A stretch of 7,192 nucleotides of DNA, taken from positions 1 through 7,192 of the forward strand of contig JAFAJU010000563.1 in NCBI GenBank assembly GCA_019236035.1, given 5' to 3'. A program made the position numbers and the translations under genes. The notes beneath the pieces are model-generated. The model was not told where the DNA came from and made no database searches. It worked only from the letters and a program-made list of their open reading frames with translations. Source of the stretch: Verrucomicrobiota bacterium. Lineage in GTDB: Bacteria; Verrucomicrobiota; Verrucomicrobiia; Chthoniobacterales; JAFAMB01. Positions 1-7,192 of this stretch are shown piece by piece; position 1 is the first letter of the stretch; each line of letters starts with the position of its first letter.

Positions 1-130
1 TCTTCGACGCCCAGCCAGCGCCCTTGAATTAATTGGGGAGCAAACACTGCCGGCTTCTTAGCGCGTCCCTTTGCTAGAAGCCAGCAAAAAGTGAGTGTCC
101 GCAGAGATTTCGACGCCTAGCCGTCGAAGA
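1..130. repeat. Inverted repeat TCTTCGACG / CGTCGAAGA bounding 130 bp
   Basis: Positions 1-9 and 122-130 are perfect 9-bp inverted copies. The same sequence also gives a near-perfect 14-bp direct repeat (3-16 and 109-122, one mismatch) and a local hairpin at 109-128 (TTCGACG, loop CCTAGC, CGTCGAA). The left arm touches the window edge, so the element may extend further. No gene is seen in this segment. CGTCGAAG also appears in the core of the 79-bp element (203-210), suggesting related repeats. Confidence 0.5.
49..85. repeat. Imperfect hairpin in the leader region
   Basis: GCCGGCTTCTTAGC (49-62) pairs with GCTAGAAGCCAGC (73-85) apart from one wobble-type mismatch and one extra base, with a 10-nt loop. 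It is followed by AAAAA, not by T residues, on the plus strand; on the minus strand the flank is also not a T-run. A terminator of an upstream gene is therefore not supported, and its role is unknown. Confidence 0.4.
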
Positions 131-145
131 GCGCTAAGCAGGTAC

Positions 146-158
146 GACGCGCAGCGTC
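146..158. repeat. Short hairpin GACGC-GCA-GCGTC
   Basis: A 5-bp perfect stem with a 3-nt loop lies between the left-edge inverted repeat and the 79-bp element. On its own it could be chance; it is recorded because it adds to the palindrome density of 1-250. Confidence 0.25.
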
Positions 159-171
159 TGTTTAAGAGCTT

Positions 172-250
172 TCTAGCCCGCAATGAGCGACTCGACTGAG
201 CTCGTCGAAGTCTCCTCGATTCTCCCAGCGCGTGATTTTTGCGGGCTAGA
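172..250. repeat. 79-bp palindromic element, copy 1, upstream of uvrA
   Basis: The ends are a perfect 12-bp inverted repeat: TCTAGCCCGCAA at 172-183 and TTGCGGGCTAGA at 239-250. The inside holds a second stem-loop at 189-212 (GACT+CGAC pairing with GTCG+AGTC, one bulged A, loop TGAGCTC). A related copy lies at 7113-7192 in the same orientation; 25 bp (189-213 and 7130-7154) are identical and the right ends match at 16 of 19 positions. The element contains no coding capacity. Its right arm supplies an in-frame TTG (239) to the uvrA reading frame, and its end is 39 bp before ATG 290. It looks like a dispersed REP- or MITE-type element; a structured 5' leader is the alternative. Confidence 0.85.
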
Positions 251-289
251 CTGGCGGGCGTTCACATCTCGTATTACTTTCGCCATCTT

Positions 290-3200
290 ATGCCGAGGTC
301 TGCTGAGTCTACGCAGAATGCCATCATTGTCCGCGGCGCGCGTCAGAACAACCTGAAAGGGCTCGATCTCGAGCTCGAGCTTAACCGGTTCCATGTGATT
401 ACGGGTCCGAGTGGGAGCGGCAAATCAAGCCTCGCGTTCGATACGATCTATGCTGAAGGCCAGCGTCGATATGTTGAAACCTTCAGTCCATACACTCGGC
501 AGTTTCTTGAGCGCATGGACAAGCCTCTTGTGGAGGAGATTCTGGGTATCCCGCCCGCCATTGCTATCGAGCAGGCAAATCGGGTTCGTACGACTCGTTC
601 CACGGTCGGAACGATGACGGAGATTAATGATTACCTGAAGCTTTTGATGCCACGAGCGGCACGCGGTTTCTGTCCAACGTGTCAGCGCGAGATCATTCTT
701 GAAACTCCCACCAGCATCGCTTCAAAGGTTTTGGCAGAGCTCAAATCCCGAGCGGTCCTGGTCACGTTTGGCGTGCCGGTGCCGGCTGGGACTAAACCCG
801 CAGATTTTTTCTCCTTCCTTAACCAGCAAGGTTTTCTGCGCGTCTGGCTGAATCGCGAACCTACTCGTACGGATGGTCCAGCCAAGGTGAAATGGCTTCC
901 GGCGATCGTACCCGTAATTCAGGATCGCACCACCGTCGAAACGTCGAATTACGCGCGATTGGCAGAAGCCATTGAGCAAGCTCTGAAATACGGGAAAGGT
1001 CAATTGAGCGTCGTTGCGCTGAATCCGATTGAAGAGCATCCTTTCTCCGTTGGGTGGCATTGTCCCTACTGCGATATAGACATTCGACCGCCAACCCCCG
1101 GCCTGTTTTCGTTCAACAATCCGCTGGGAGCATGTCCGGCTTGCCGAGGATTCGGGCGTACCATTGGTATCGACCTGAACCGGGCCATGCCGGATCAGAG
1201 CCTGAGCATCGCGGATGGCGTCGTGAAACCTTTCCAAACCGGTCAGATGCGCCAGTGCCAACAGGATCTCGTTTCTCGCGCGCTGGATCGACAAGTCGAT
1301 ATCCATTGCCCATTCGAAAACCTGCCGAAGGCTGACCAGGAATGGGTAATCAACGGCGACCTTCGTCCCGATCTGAGCGCGGATGAAGTCTGGGAAAGCG
1401 GCGGCTGGTACGGAATCCGTGGGTTTTTTGATTGGATGGAAGCGCGTACCTACAAGATGCATGTGCGCGTGTTTCTGAGCCGCTACCGAGCTTATACGCT
1501 TTGCCCGCAATGTCATGGCACGCGGTTCAAACCAGAGACGCTGAACTTTCAAGTGGTAATCGGAGAAAAGCGTTTCACCCTTCCGGATCTGCAGCAGATG
1601 CCGGTTGAGGACTTGGCCGCACGGCTCGCGCAGTTACGCATCTCTGAGAAGGATACAACGGCCGAGGTCGTTCGATCCCAGATCGTCTCCCGGCTCAATT
1701 ACCTTGTCGACGTAGGGCTCGGATACCTTACCTTGGACCGCGCAACCCGGTCTCTCTCGGGTGGAGAAGTGCAACGGGTGAATCTGACGACCTGTCTGGG
1801 CGCCTCCCTCGTCAGCACATTGTTTGTGCTCGACGAGCCCAGTGTCGGACTTCACCCTAGGGATGTTCACCGTCTGATAGGAGTGCTCCATGGCCTGCGT
1901 GATAAAGGGAACACGCTCCTGGTCGTCGAGCACGATGAGGCTGTCATTCGCAGCGCTGATAACCTTATCGAGGTCGGCCCTGGACGCGGCGAACTCGGTG
2001 GAAACCTGGTCTATCAGGGTCCCGTTGATGGGATCGAGGAGGCATTGCCGAACTCTTTGACCGCCGCTTATCTTACGGGCAAAAAGCGCATTCTCCCGCC
2101 AAAACAACGCCGAAAGCCGACTAAGTATCTCGAAGTCCTCGGCGCCAAAGAGCACAACCTCAAAAATGTCGATGCCAAATTTCCTCTCAACGTATTTTGC
2201 TGTGTCACCGGTGTGTCCGGCTCCGGCAAAAGCACATTGGTGCAGGATGTTCTTTACCAGAATCTGATCCGTTTGAAAGGTGGCTCAAGCGAAGAAGCAG
2301 CCGGGGTTTGTGACCGCATCGTGGGCGCACATGACATCGACGAGGTCGTACTGGTAGATCAATCGCCGCTGGCCAGATCTCCAAGATCAACGCCGGCCGT
2401 CTATGTGGGTGTATTCGATCGGATTCGAGAACTGTTCTCGGCCCTCCCCGAGTCGAAAGCCGCCGGTCTTACTCCCGCGGCCTTCTCGTTCAATTCCGGT
2501 ACGGGCCGTTGTGAGCGCTGTTCAGGTCTTGGCTACGAGAAGGTCGAGATGCAATTTCTAAGCGACCAGTATATCCGCTGCGGCGAATGTGACGGAAAAC
2601 GTTACCAGCCGCATTTGCTCGAGATTAAGCTGCAGGGCAAGTCCATCCACGATGTTCTCGAACTAACGATCACCGAAGCAATCGACTTCTTCAGGCCCAC
2701 AAAAGCACATGAGGCGCTTGTCGGCCCTTTGCAACTTCTCAGCCAAGTCGGGCTCGGCTATTTAAGACTCGGCCAACCGGTCAACGTTTTGTCAGGAGGA
2801 GAATCGCAGCGGCTAAAGCTGGTCGGCCACCTGGCTGAAAGCAAAAAAAGCAGCCAGCACGCGCTCCTGATCTTCGACGAACCAACTACCGGCCTGCATT
2901 TTGATGATATCGCCTCTCTCTTGAGCCTTTTTCACCAGTTGGTGAACCGGGGCAACTCTTTGATCGTCATCGAACACAACCTGGACGTCATCCAGTCTGC
3001 TGATTACATCATCGACCTCGGCCCCGAAGCGGGCGCGAATGGGGGCACCATTGTCTCTGCGGGGACGCCAGAGGAGTTGTCAAAACAAGCTCGTTCACAA
3101 ACCGGAATTTTCCTACGGGAAAAGTTGGCACCGCGACTATCTGCTTCGAGCGCCCGGGTGGCTGAGGTTCCCAAAATAGTCGCAAAGCCTGCGATTTCGG

Positions 3201-5869
3201 TCCACGGAGCCCGTCACCACAACCTGAAGAATCTCTCCCTACGGCTACCACAGGAAAAAATCATCGTAATAACCGGCTTGAGCGGTTCAGGAAAGTCGAG
3301 CTTGGCCTTTGACATTCTCTTCGCCGAAGGTCAACGGCGTTTTCTAGACAGCATGTCGGCCTATGCGCGCCAGTTCGTCGAACAACTGGAACGCCCTGAT
3401 GTCGATCACGTCGAGGGTTTACCGCCAAGTGTAGCAATTGAACAACGACTGACGCATGGAGGCGGCAAATCAACCGTCGCAACCCTCACCGAGGTTTACC
3501 ATTTCCTGCGTCTGCTCTTCGCTAAACTTGGGACGCAGCACTGTCCGCGGTGCAATATCCCGGTAACAAAACAGAATATCGCCGCCATCCTCAGGCAAGT
3601 GCAGGATTTTATCAAAACGACGCCGGCCACCCTGACAGCACCGCTTGTGAAGGCACGGAAGGGGTATCACAAAGAAGTTGCAGCCTGGGCGCGCCGCGAA
3701 GGATACCGCGAGTTGATCGTCGACGGCAAAAGATGCGCCATCGCCGAATTCCCGAGCCTGGAACGTTACCGGGAGCACACGATTGATGTCGTGGTCGCCC
3801 AACTCAAGAGGTCAGAAAACAAGGAGGTTCAGCAGTTGGTAAAAACGGCCCTCCGGATCGGCAACGGCTCAGCTTTTTTATTGCCTGCAGACCGCAAAAC
3901 CGAGAAGGCTTCCCGTCTGTCGCCAACGAATAACGGGCCGGACTCCTATCCAAACCGGGTTGTTCTCAGCAGCGAAATGACCTGTCCAAACTGCGGAGAT
4001 GCATTTGAGGAGTTGGATCCGCGTCTTTTCTCCTTCAATTCACCCCACGGCTGGTGTCCGGTCTGTAATGGTTTTGGCTACATACTCCCATTCACGGCGG
4101 ACGAGGAAAAAGCCGAGTCAAAACTAGCGGCTGAGCTGATGGCCGAGCGTCGGAGTGATTGGATCGACGAAGAGAGCTTGGAACAGTGCCCCGAGTGCCG
4201 CGGGACCCGTTTGAACGCGATTGCACGCGCAGTCAGAGTGCAAGGCTACACGATTGATCAGATTACTGCGGCTCAGATCAAACAAGCCATCTCGCTCATC
4301 GAAACCCTGAAGTTCTCAGGCTCGAATCGCCCAATTGCGACGGACATATTGAATGAAATCAAGCAACGGCTCCTGTTCATGCGGCAGGTCGGCCTCGAGT
4401 ATCTAACGCTCGACCGATCAGCCAAGACCTTGAGCGGAGGCGAATCCCAACGCATCCGGCTCGCCGCTCAACTCGGTTCGAATTTGCGCGGCGTCCTATA
4501 TGTTTTGGATGAGCCAACCATCGGACTGCACCCACGCGATAATCAAAGACTGCTCGACACGCTGGAAGCCTTGAAAGAAAAGGGAAACACGCTCGTTGTT
4601 GTCGAACACGACGAAGAAACCATGCGACGCGCTGACTTGATTGTCGATCTGGGTCCCGGCGCCGGACGCAAGGGCGGCGAACTGGTCGTACTCGGCCCGG
4701 TTGGAGAGGTTCAAAAATGCCAAAAATCGATGACCGGGAAGTTCCTTGAGGTGCCGATTGCTCACCCGGTAAGAGGCTCCTGGAGACCGCTGCAGGAGGT
4801 GCATTGGCTCGAAATCAAAGGAGCGCACGCGAATAACCTGAAACATATCGACGTCCGGTTCCCCATCGGGCGACTCTCAGTCATTACTGGTGTCTCCGGC
4901 TCAGGAAAAAGCACGCTCCTGCGTTCGGTTCTGCTACCCGCGGTCCAAAGTCATCTGGTGAGATCGAGAGAGAAAAGGCTACCTGAAAATTCGACCTGGA
5001 GAGAGGTCACAGGAATCGAACACCTGGGCGCTGTGTTCGAGGTGGATCAATCCCCAATAGGGAAAACGTCCCGTTCAATCCCGGCAACCTATGTGAAGAT
5101 TTTTGATGCCATTCGCGCTTTGTTTGCTCAGCTGCCGGAATCTCGGATCCGCGGTTATAACCCCAGTCGCTTTTCGTTTAACACCGAGGGCGGCCGCTGC
5201 GAGACTTGTGCCGGACAGGGAGTCATCAAACTTGAAATGAATTTTCTGCCCCCCAGTTACATCCCTTGCGAGGCTTGCGGCGGTAAGCGATTCAATCCGC
5301 AAACGCTCGCGGTCCAATACAACGCTAAGAGCATTGGTGATCTGCTCGAACTGACCATCGAAGAGGCCGCAGAATTCTTCAAATCACAGCCGCGAATCTT
5401 AAAACCGCTCGAGCTCCTGGTTCAAACCGGTCTTGGATATCTCCAGCTAGGCCAACCCAGTCCAACACTTAGTGGTGGTGAGGCCCAACGCCTGAAACTT
5501 GTCAGTGAATTGAAGAGCGGTGTGACAAAAAGTTTGCACGAGCGAATCCGGAAAAACGTCGCTCCAAAGTCAACCCTCTATTTATTAGAAGAACCGACGA
5601 TCGGCTTGCACGTCGCTGACGTACAGCTGCTTATCGAAGTGCTGCATCGACTGGTCGACGATGGAAATACCGTCATTCTGATCGAACATAACCTGGATGT
5701 GATCGCCGAGGCGGACTACATCCTTGACATCGGCCCGGAGGCCGGCGATGCCGGCGGAGAAGTCGTAGCCGCGGGCCCACCGGAAGAAGTCGCCTGCCAA
5801 ACCGCAAGTCGAACCGCCCCATTTATCCGCAAGATTCTCAGGATGGAGAAGAGGCGCAAAGTAGCATAG
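290..5869 (+). CDS. uvrA: Tandem (duplicated) UvrA, excinuclease ABC subunit A
   Basis: Damage-recognition ATPase of nucleotide excision repair, cytoplasmic, partner of UvrB. The protein has 1859 residues, about twice the ~940 of E. coli UvrA, because two UvrA units are fused head to tail (about 1-930 and 967-1859, joined by a ~35-residue linker). Four ABC ATPase heads are visible. Walker A motifs are at 39-47, 641-649, 996-1004 and 1534-1542. LSGGE signatures start at 489, 834, 1381 and 1727. Walker B acidic pairs are D515/E516, D863/E864, D1407/E1408 and E1767/E1768. Switch histidines are 548, 896, 1440 and 1800. Zinc-type CxxC pairs are intact in both halves: 128/131, 258/261, 282/285, 405/408, 741/744 and 764/767, then 1085/1088, 1232/1235, 1256/1259, 1300/1303, 1637/1640 and 1660/1663. 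The second unit keeps the canonical UvrB-binding motifs, which the first lacks; the first keeps the insertion domain, which the second has mostly lost. ATG 290 is the only in-frame ATG before the first beta strand. An in-frame TTG at 239 lies inside a repeat and is less likely. No clear Shine-Dalgarno is seen. Family assignment is near certain; the start is moderately sure. Confidence 0.97.
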   Translation: MPRSAESTQNAIIVRGARQNNLKGLDLELELNRFHVITGPSGSGKSSLAFDTIYAEGQRRYVETFSPYTRQFLERMDKPLVEEILGIPPAIAIEQANRVRTTRSTVGTMTEINDYLKLLMPRAARGFCPTCQREIILETPTSIASKVLAELKSRAVLVTFGVPVPAGTKPADFFSFLNQQGFLRVWLNREPTRTDGPAKVKWLPAIVPVIQDRTTVETSNYARLAEAIEQALKYGKGQLSVVALNPIEEHPFSVGWHCPYCDIDIRPPTPGLFSFNNPLGACPACRGFGRTIGIDLNRAMPDQSLSIADGVVKPFQTGQMRQCQQDLVSRALDRQVDIHCPFENLPKADQEWVINGDLRPDLSADEVWESGGWYGIRGFFDWMEARTYKMHVRVFLSRYRAYTLCPQCHGTRFKPETLNFQVVIGEKRFTLPDLQQMPVEDLAARLAQLRISEKDTTAEVVRSQIVSRLNYLVDVGLGYLTLDRATRSLSGGEVQRVNLTTCLGASLVSTLFVLDEPSVGLHPRDVHRLIGVLHGLRDKGNTLLVVEHDEAVIRSADNLIEVGPGRGELGGNLVYQGPVDGIEEALPNSLTAAYLTGKKRILPPKQRRKPTKYLEVLGAKEHNLKNVDAKFPLNVFCCVTGVSGSGKSTLVQDVLYQNLIRLKGGSSEEAAGVCDRIVGAHDIDEVVLVDQSPLARSPRSTPAVYVGVFDRIRELFSALPESKAAGLTPAAFSFNSGTGRCERCSGLGYEKVEMQFLSDQYIRCGECDGKRYQPHLLEIKLQGKSIHDVLELTITEAIDFFRPTKAHEALVGPLQLLSQVGLGYLRLGQPVNVLSGGESQRLKLVGHLAESKKSSQHALLIFDEPTTGLHFDDIASLLSLFHQLVNRGNSLIVIEHNLDVIQSADYIIDLGPEAGANGGTIVSAGTPEELSKQARSQTGIFLREKLAPRLSASSARVAEVPKIVAKPAISVHGARHHNLKNLSLRLPQEKIIVITGLSGSGKSSLAFDILFAEGQRRFLDSMSAYARQFVEQLERPDVDHVEGLPPSVAIEQRLTHGGGKSTVATLTEVYHFLRLLFAKLGTQHCPRCNIPVTKQNIAAILRQVQDFIKTTPATLTAPLVKARKGYHKEVAAWARREGYRELIVDGKRCAIAEFPSLERYREHTIDVVVAQLKRSENKEVQQLVKTALRIGNGSAFLLPADRKTEKASRLSPTNNGPDSYPNRVVLSSEMTCPNCGDAFEELDPRLFSFNSPHGWCPVCNGFGYILPFTADEEKAESKLAAELMAERRSDWIDEESLEQCPECRGTRLNAIARAVRVQGYTIDQITAAQIKQAISLIETLKFSGSNRPIATDILNEIKQRLLFMRQVGLEYLTLDRSAKTLSGGESQRIRLAAQLGSNLRGVLYVLDEPTIGLHPRDNQRLLDTLEALKEKGNTLVVVEHDEETMRRADLIVDLGPGAGRKGGELVVLGPVGEVQKCQKSMTGKFLEVPIAHPVRGSWRPLQEVHWLEIKGAHANNLKHIDVRFPIGRLSVITGVSGSGKSTLLRSVLLPAVQSHLVRSREKRLPENSTWREVTGIEHLGAVFEVDQSPIGKTSRSIPATYVKIFDAIRALFAQLPESRIRGYNPSRFSFNTEGGRCETCAGQGVIKLEMNFLPPSYIPCEACGGKRFNPQTLAVQYNAKSIGDLLELTIEEAAEFFKSQPRILKPLELLVQTGLGYLQLGQPSPTLSGGEAQRLKLVSELKSGVTKSLHERIRKNVAPKSTLYLLEEPTIGLHVADVQLLIEVLHRLVDDGNTVILIEHNLDVIAEADYILDIGPEAGDAGGEVVAAGPPEEVACQTASRTAPFIRKILRMEKRRKVA

Positions 5870-5879
5870 CGTTCCAGCC

Positions 5880-5907
5880 TCAGGGACCCTGAATCGCTTT
5901 TTCTTTT
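5880..5907 (+). terminator. Weak candidate terminator of uvrA
   Basis: Ten bases after the uvrA stop, TCAGGGACCCTGA (5880-5892) is a 13-nt palindrome, giving about a 5-bp stem with a 3-nt loop. The T-rich tract TTTTTCTTTT follows at 5898-5907. The position and T tract suit an intrinsic terminator, but the stem is short and 5 nt separate it from the T tract. Confidence 0.35.
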
Positions 5908-5942
5908 GTGTGGCTATCTATGAGGCGTCAGGCGGCTGCATG

Positions 5943-6107
5943 CTGGAGGGCTACGCCCCCTCGTAGCAGCTGCCGCGGAAGAGCTCCGCTTCACCAATTG
6001 TTTTGGAGGGGCGTTGCTTGCAACGCCTTCGGCCGACAGGCCGAAAGGACGCTGAACCACCCATCGACGACAACCCCGCGAAGGAGCTGCAAGCAGCTAC
6101 CCTCCAG
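5943..6107. repeat. Composite palindromic element between convergent genes
   Basis: The segment is bounded by inverted 8-mers CTGGAGGG (5943-5950) and CCCTCCAG (6100-6107). Inside are five hairpins. GCTACG/CGTAGC is at 5950-5967 with a 6-nt loop, and GCGGA/TCCGC at 5975-5989. GGCGTTGC/GCAACGCC is at 6010-6027, TTCGGCC/GGCCGAA at 6028-6045, and AGCTGC/GCAGCT at 6085-6098. TGGAGGG recurs directly at 5944 and 6004. Plus-strand reading frames through it translate to low-complexity Arg/Ser/Pro-rich sequence with no family resemblance, so I treat it as non-coding. It resembles modular REP/BIME-like intergenic repeats; a role in 3'-end protection or termination of the two converging transcripts is possible but unproven. 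Confidence 0.65.
6010..6045. repeat. Two abutting perfect hairpins
   Basis: An 8-bp inverted repeat with a TT centre (6010-6027) is followed without any spacer by a 7-bp inverted repeat with loop GACA (6028-6045). These are the strongest secondary structures in the intergenic region and look like the core of the composite element. No T tract follows on either strand, so they are not classical intrinsic terminators. Confidence 0.7.
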
Positions 6108-6129
6108 GTTCCCGCCGGTTCCGCGGTGG

Positions 6130-6151
6130 CTGCTACGACGGAGTCTAGCAG
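6130..6151 (-). repeat. Hairpin directly after the GT9 stop codon
   Basis: CTGCTA (6130-6135) pairs with TAGCAG (6146-6151), and GAC/GTC extends the stem around a GGA loop with one bulged base. In the GT9 transcript it starts 2 nt after the stop codon. A GC-rich stretch without T residues follows on that strand, so factor-independent termination is not well supported; a 3'-end stability role is possible. Confidence 0.4.
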
Positions 6152-6153
6152 TT

Positions 6154-7071
6154 CTACCTTGCTGGCGTCGCCTCGTGCCGCAACTCTCTCACGTAGCGCG
6201 AGACCTCAGCCACCACATCCGTTACCCGGATCGACTCCATCAGATCATCCCCACTCCGCACCACCCGCACGTGGTCTCCGAGTGGCGCCCAGACATCGGG
6301 ATCAGTGGCCCCAAATAACGCGACGGTAGGTGTTCCGACCGCTGCGGCCAGATGAGTTACCCCCGTGTCGTGACCAATGAAAAGCCGGCATTCATTGAGC
6401 CCTTCGGCTAGCCTCGAAAGATTCGCATCCAAAAGGGTTCGAAGGCCTCTGACCCGAGAACGGGCACAAAATTCCTTAACCAGTTCGTCATCCGCTTCAC
6501 CACCCACTAGTAGAAAATCATCAAAGAAGTCATTCAAACGCTCAGTCAATTCGATCCAACGGTCTATCGGCCAGTTCTTCCGGGCAGAACCGCTGCCCAA
6601 ATGGAATCCCATGCGTGACCAGCCCTTACGCCTCGGCCCGACAGACAACTTCGGAACCGGGTCGCCCAAAGTTAATCCGAGCTCGCCGAGCACCTCGGCG
6701 AACTGCCAAACTGCGTGAACTCCGGGCCGTAGCTGGTGGGAACCGCCTATCACCCTCCTCACCCCGGCGGCAGCCAGATTTTGCGCAATCAATCCGCCTG
6801 GATCCGACAATAAACTGACCGCCAAATCGAACGTTTCCAGTCTCCCTCGCACAATCCCTGGCATCTGCCCGGCGACGAAAAGGGGCGAAAGTTCAGCCGC
6901 ATCCAATCGCTCGACCCGATCAACAAACTCCGGCATCGCCAGCCGAGCTTGGGGAAAAACGCCCCAAAACTCTATTTCAGCCTTCGGATAATTCCTCCGG
7001 ATCTCGCGAAGCAGCGGGAGAACCAAGATCAAATCTCCCAGGGCGCCTCCCCGTAGTACGAGAATCTTCAA
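6154..7071 (-). CDS. Glycosyltransferase family 9 (heptosyltransferase-like)
   Basis: 305-residue GT-B fold enzyme of the GT9 / Glyco_transf_9 family, which includes the ADP-heptose:LPS heptosyltransferases WaaC and WaaF. The expected role is sugar transfer onto lipopolysaccharide core or a related envelope glycan at the inner face of the cytoplasmic membrane; the actual donor and acceptor cannot be read from sequence. Visible marks are the N-terminal strand MKILVLRGGALGD, whose Asp13 matches the conserved catalytic-region aspartate of WaaC, the donor-site stretch HLGSGSARKNWP at 157-168, and the C-terminal GHDTGVTHLAAAVGTP block from 233. There is no signal peptide or membrane segment. The length is slightly below WaaC (~320) and WaaF (~350). 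The start codon is TTG at 7069-7071; the MKIL start is exactly where GT9 proteins normally begin and no better in-frame start is seen upstream, although the Shine-Dalgarno is weak. It converges on uvrA, with 284 bp between the stop codons, and no partner gene is visible. It could serve O-antigen or exopolysaccharide instead of core. Confidence 0.9.
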   Translation of the reverse strand: MKILVLRGGALGDLILVLPLLREIRRNYPKAEIEFWGVFPQARLAMPEFVDRVERLDAAELSPLFVAGQMPGIVRGRLETFDLAVSLLSDPGGLIAQNLAAAGVRRVIGGSHQLRPGVHAVWQFAEVLGELGLTLGDPVPKLSVGPRRKGWSRMGFHLGSGSARKNWPIDRWIELTERLNDFFDDFLLVGGEADDELVKEFCARSRVRGLRTLLDANLSRLAEGLNECRLFIGHDTGVTHLAAAVGTPTVALFGATDPDVWAPLGDHVRVVRSGDDLMESIRVTDVVAEVSRYVRELRHEATPAR

Positions 7072-7112
7072 GAGAAATTCTAGCCTACATCGCTCATAAA
7101 TCCTCAGACCTG

Positions 7113-7192
7113 TCCAGTCCGCAACGAGTGACTCGACTGAGCTCGTCGAAGTCTTGTCGCTCCGGCTTTTGAGGTGATTTTCGCGGGTTAGT
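7113..7192. repeat. 80-bp palindromic element, copy 2, upstream of the GT9 gene
   Basis: Same element as 172-250, same orientation. The left 42 bp match at 38 positions, all four differences being C/T. The right 19 bp match at 16, and the middle ~18 bp is diverged with a 1-nt length change. The terminal inverted repeat has decayed to about 7 of 12 Watson-Crick pairs, with two more positions able to form G-U pairs in a plus-strand RNA. It begins 41 bp upstream of the TTG start of the GT9 gene. It ends exactly at the window edge, so the true right boundary is assumed from copy 1. Confidence 0.8.

Noticed and set aside
1..289. LexA/SOS box or sigma-70 promoter for uvrA
   Set aside because: No CTGT-N8-ACAG-type site or convincing -35/-10 pair with proper spacing was found; a promoter must exist but I cannot place it.
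722..1552. 276-residue open frame on the minus strand
   Set aside because: It lies wholly inside uvrA, antisense to conserved UvrA domains, and its translation resembles no protein family; it is a shadow of the GC-rich codon pattern.
1634..2155. 173-residue minus-strand open frame
   Set aside because: Antisense to the signature and Walker B part of the first ATPase head; no recognisable motifs.
290..5869. Double-length UvrA as an assembly or duplication artefact
   Set aside because: The two halves are strongly diverged at the sequence level, in one continuous frame, with different domain losses, so this is an old fusion and not a recent or artificial duplication.
5908..6329. Two overlapping plus-strand open frames (136 and 108 residues)
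   Set aside because: They run through the palindromic element and then antisense into the end of the GT9 gene. The translations are Arg/Ser/Pro-rich low-complexity sequence.
172..7192. Composite transposon made of the two direct repeats with uvrA and the GT9 gene as cargo
   Set aside because: No transposase or integrase is present, the repeats are short and unequal in decay, and uvrA is a core gene. Independent dispersed repeats explain the pattern better.
1..7192. CRISPR array, tRNA or rRNA gene
   Set aside because: No regularly spaced repeat array and no recognisable tRNA or rRNA sequence was seen; the repeats are isolated palindromic elements.

Overview
The window is about 54% GC by eye and carries two protein-coding genes that converge tail to tail, plus unusually dense palindromic non-coding DNA. 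The large plus-strand gene encodes a tandem, internally duplicated UvrA (1859 residues from ATG 290). It has four ABC ATPase heads in one chain instead of the usual two. UvrA proteins of this double length are known from Chlamydiae and, from memory, from other members of the Planctomycetes-Verrucomicrobia-Chlamydiae group. The GC content and the many short palindromic repeats fit a free-living Verrucomicrobia-like bacterium better than a low-GC chlamydia. This placement is inference. The second gene, on the minus strand, is a GT9 (heptosyltransferase-like) glycosyltransferase, which fits a Gram-negative envelope.

Layout. Positions 1-289 are non-coding and hold several inverted repeats, then a 79-bp element with perfect 12-bp terminal inverted repeats (172-250), 39 bp upstream of the uvrA ATG. 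uvrA occupies 290-5869. Positions 5870-6153, between the two convergent stop codons, hold a weak terminator-like hairpin and a roughly 165-bp composite of nested palindromes. The GT9 gene runs from a TTG at 7071 down to 6154. A second, decayed copy of the 79-bp element fills 7113-7192, ending at the window edge and 41 bp upstream of the GT9 start.

Function. The UvrA protein would recognise bulky DNA damage and load UvrB in nucleotide excision repair. Its two halves are not equivalent. The first half keeps a full-length insertion (DNA-clamp) domain but has a divergent UvrB-binding region. The second half keeps the canonical UvrB-binding motifs but has lost most of the insertion domain. The GT9 enzyme has no evident link to DNA repair; the two genes look like neighbours, not a functional unit. 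I see no CRISPR array, tRNA, rRNA, transposase or phage gene, and no clear multi-gene defence or biosynthetic system. What deserves a second look is the asymmetric double UvrA and the repeat elements placed just upstream of both genes and between their 3' ends.
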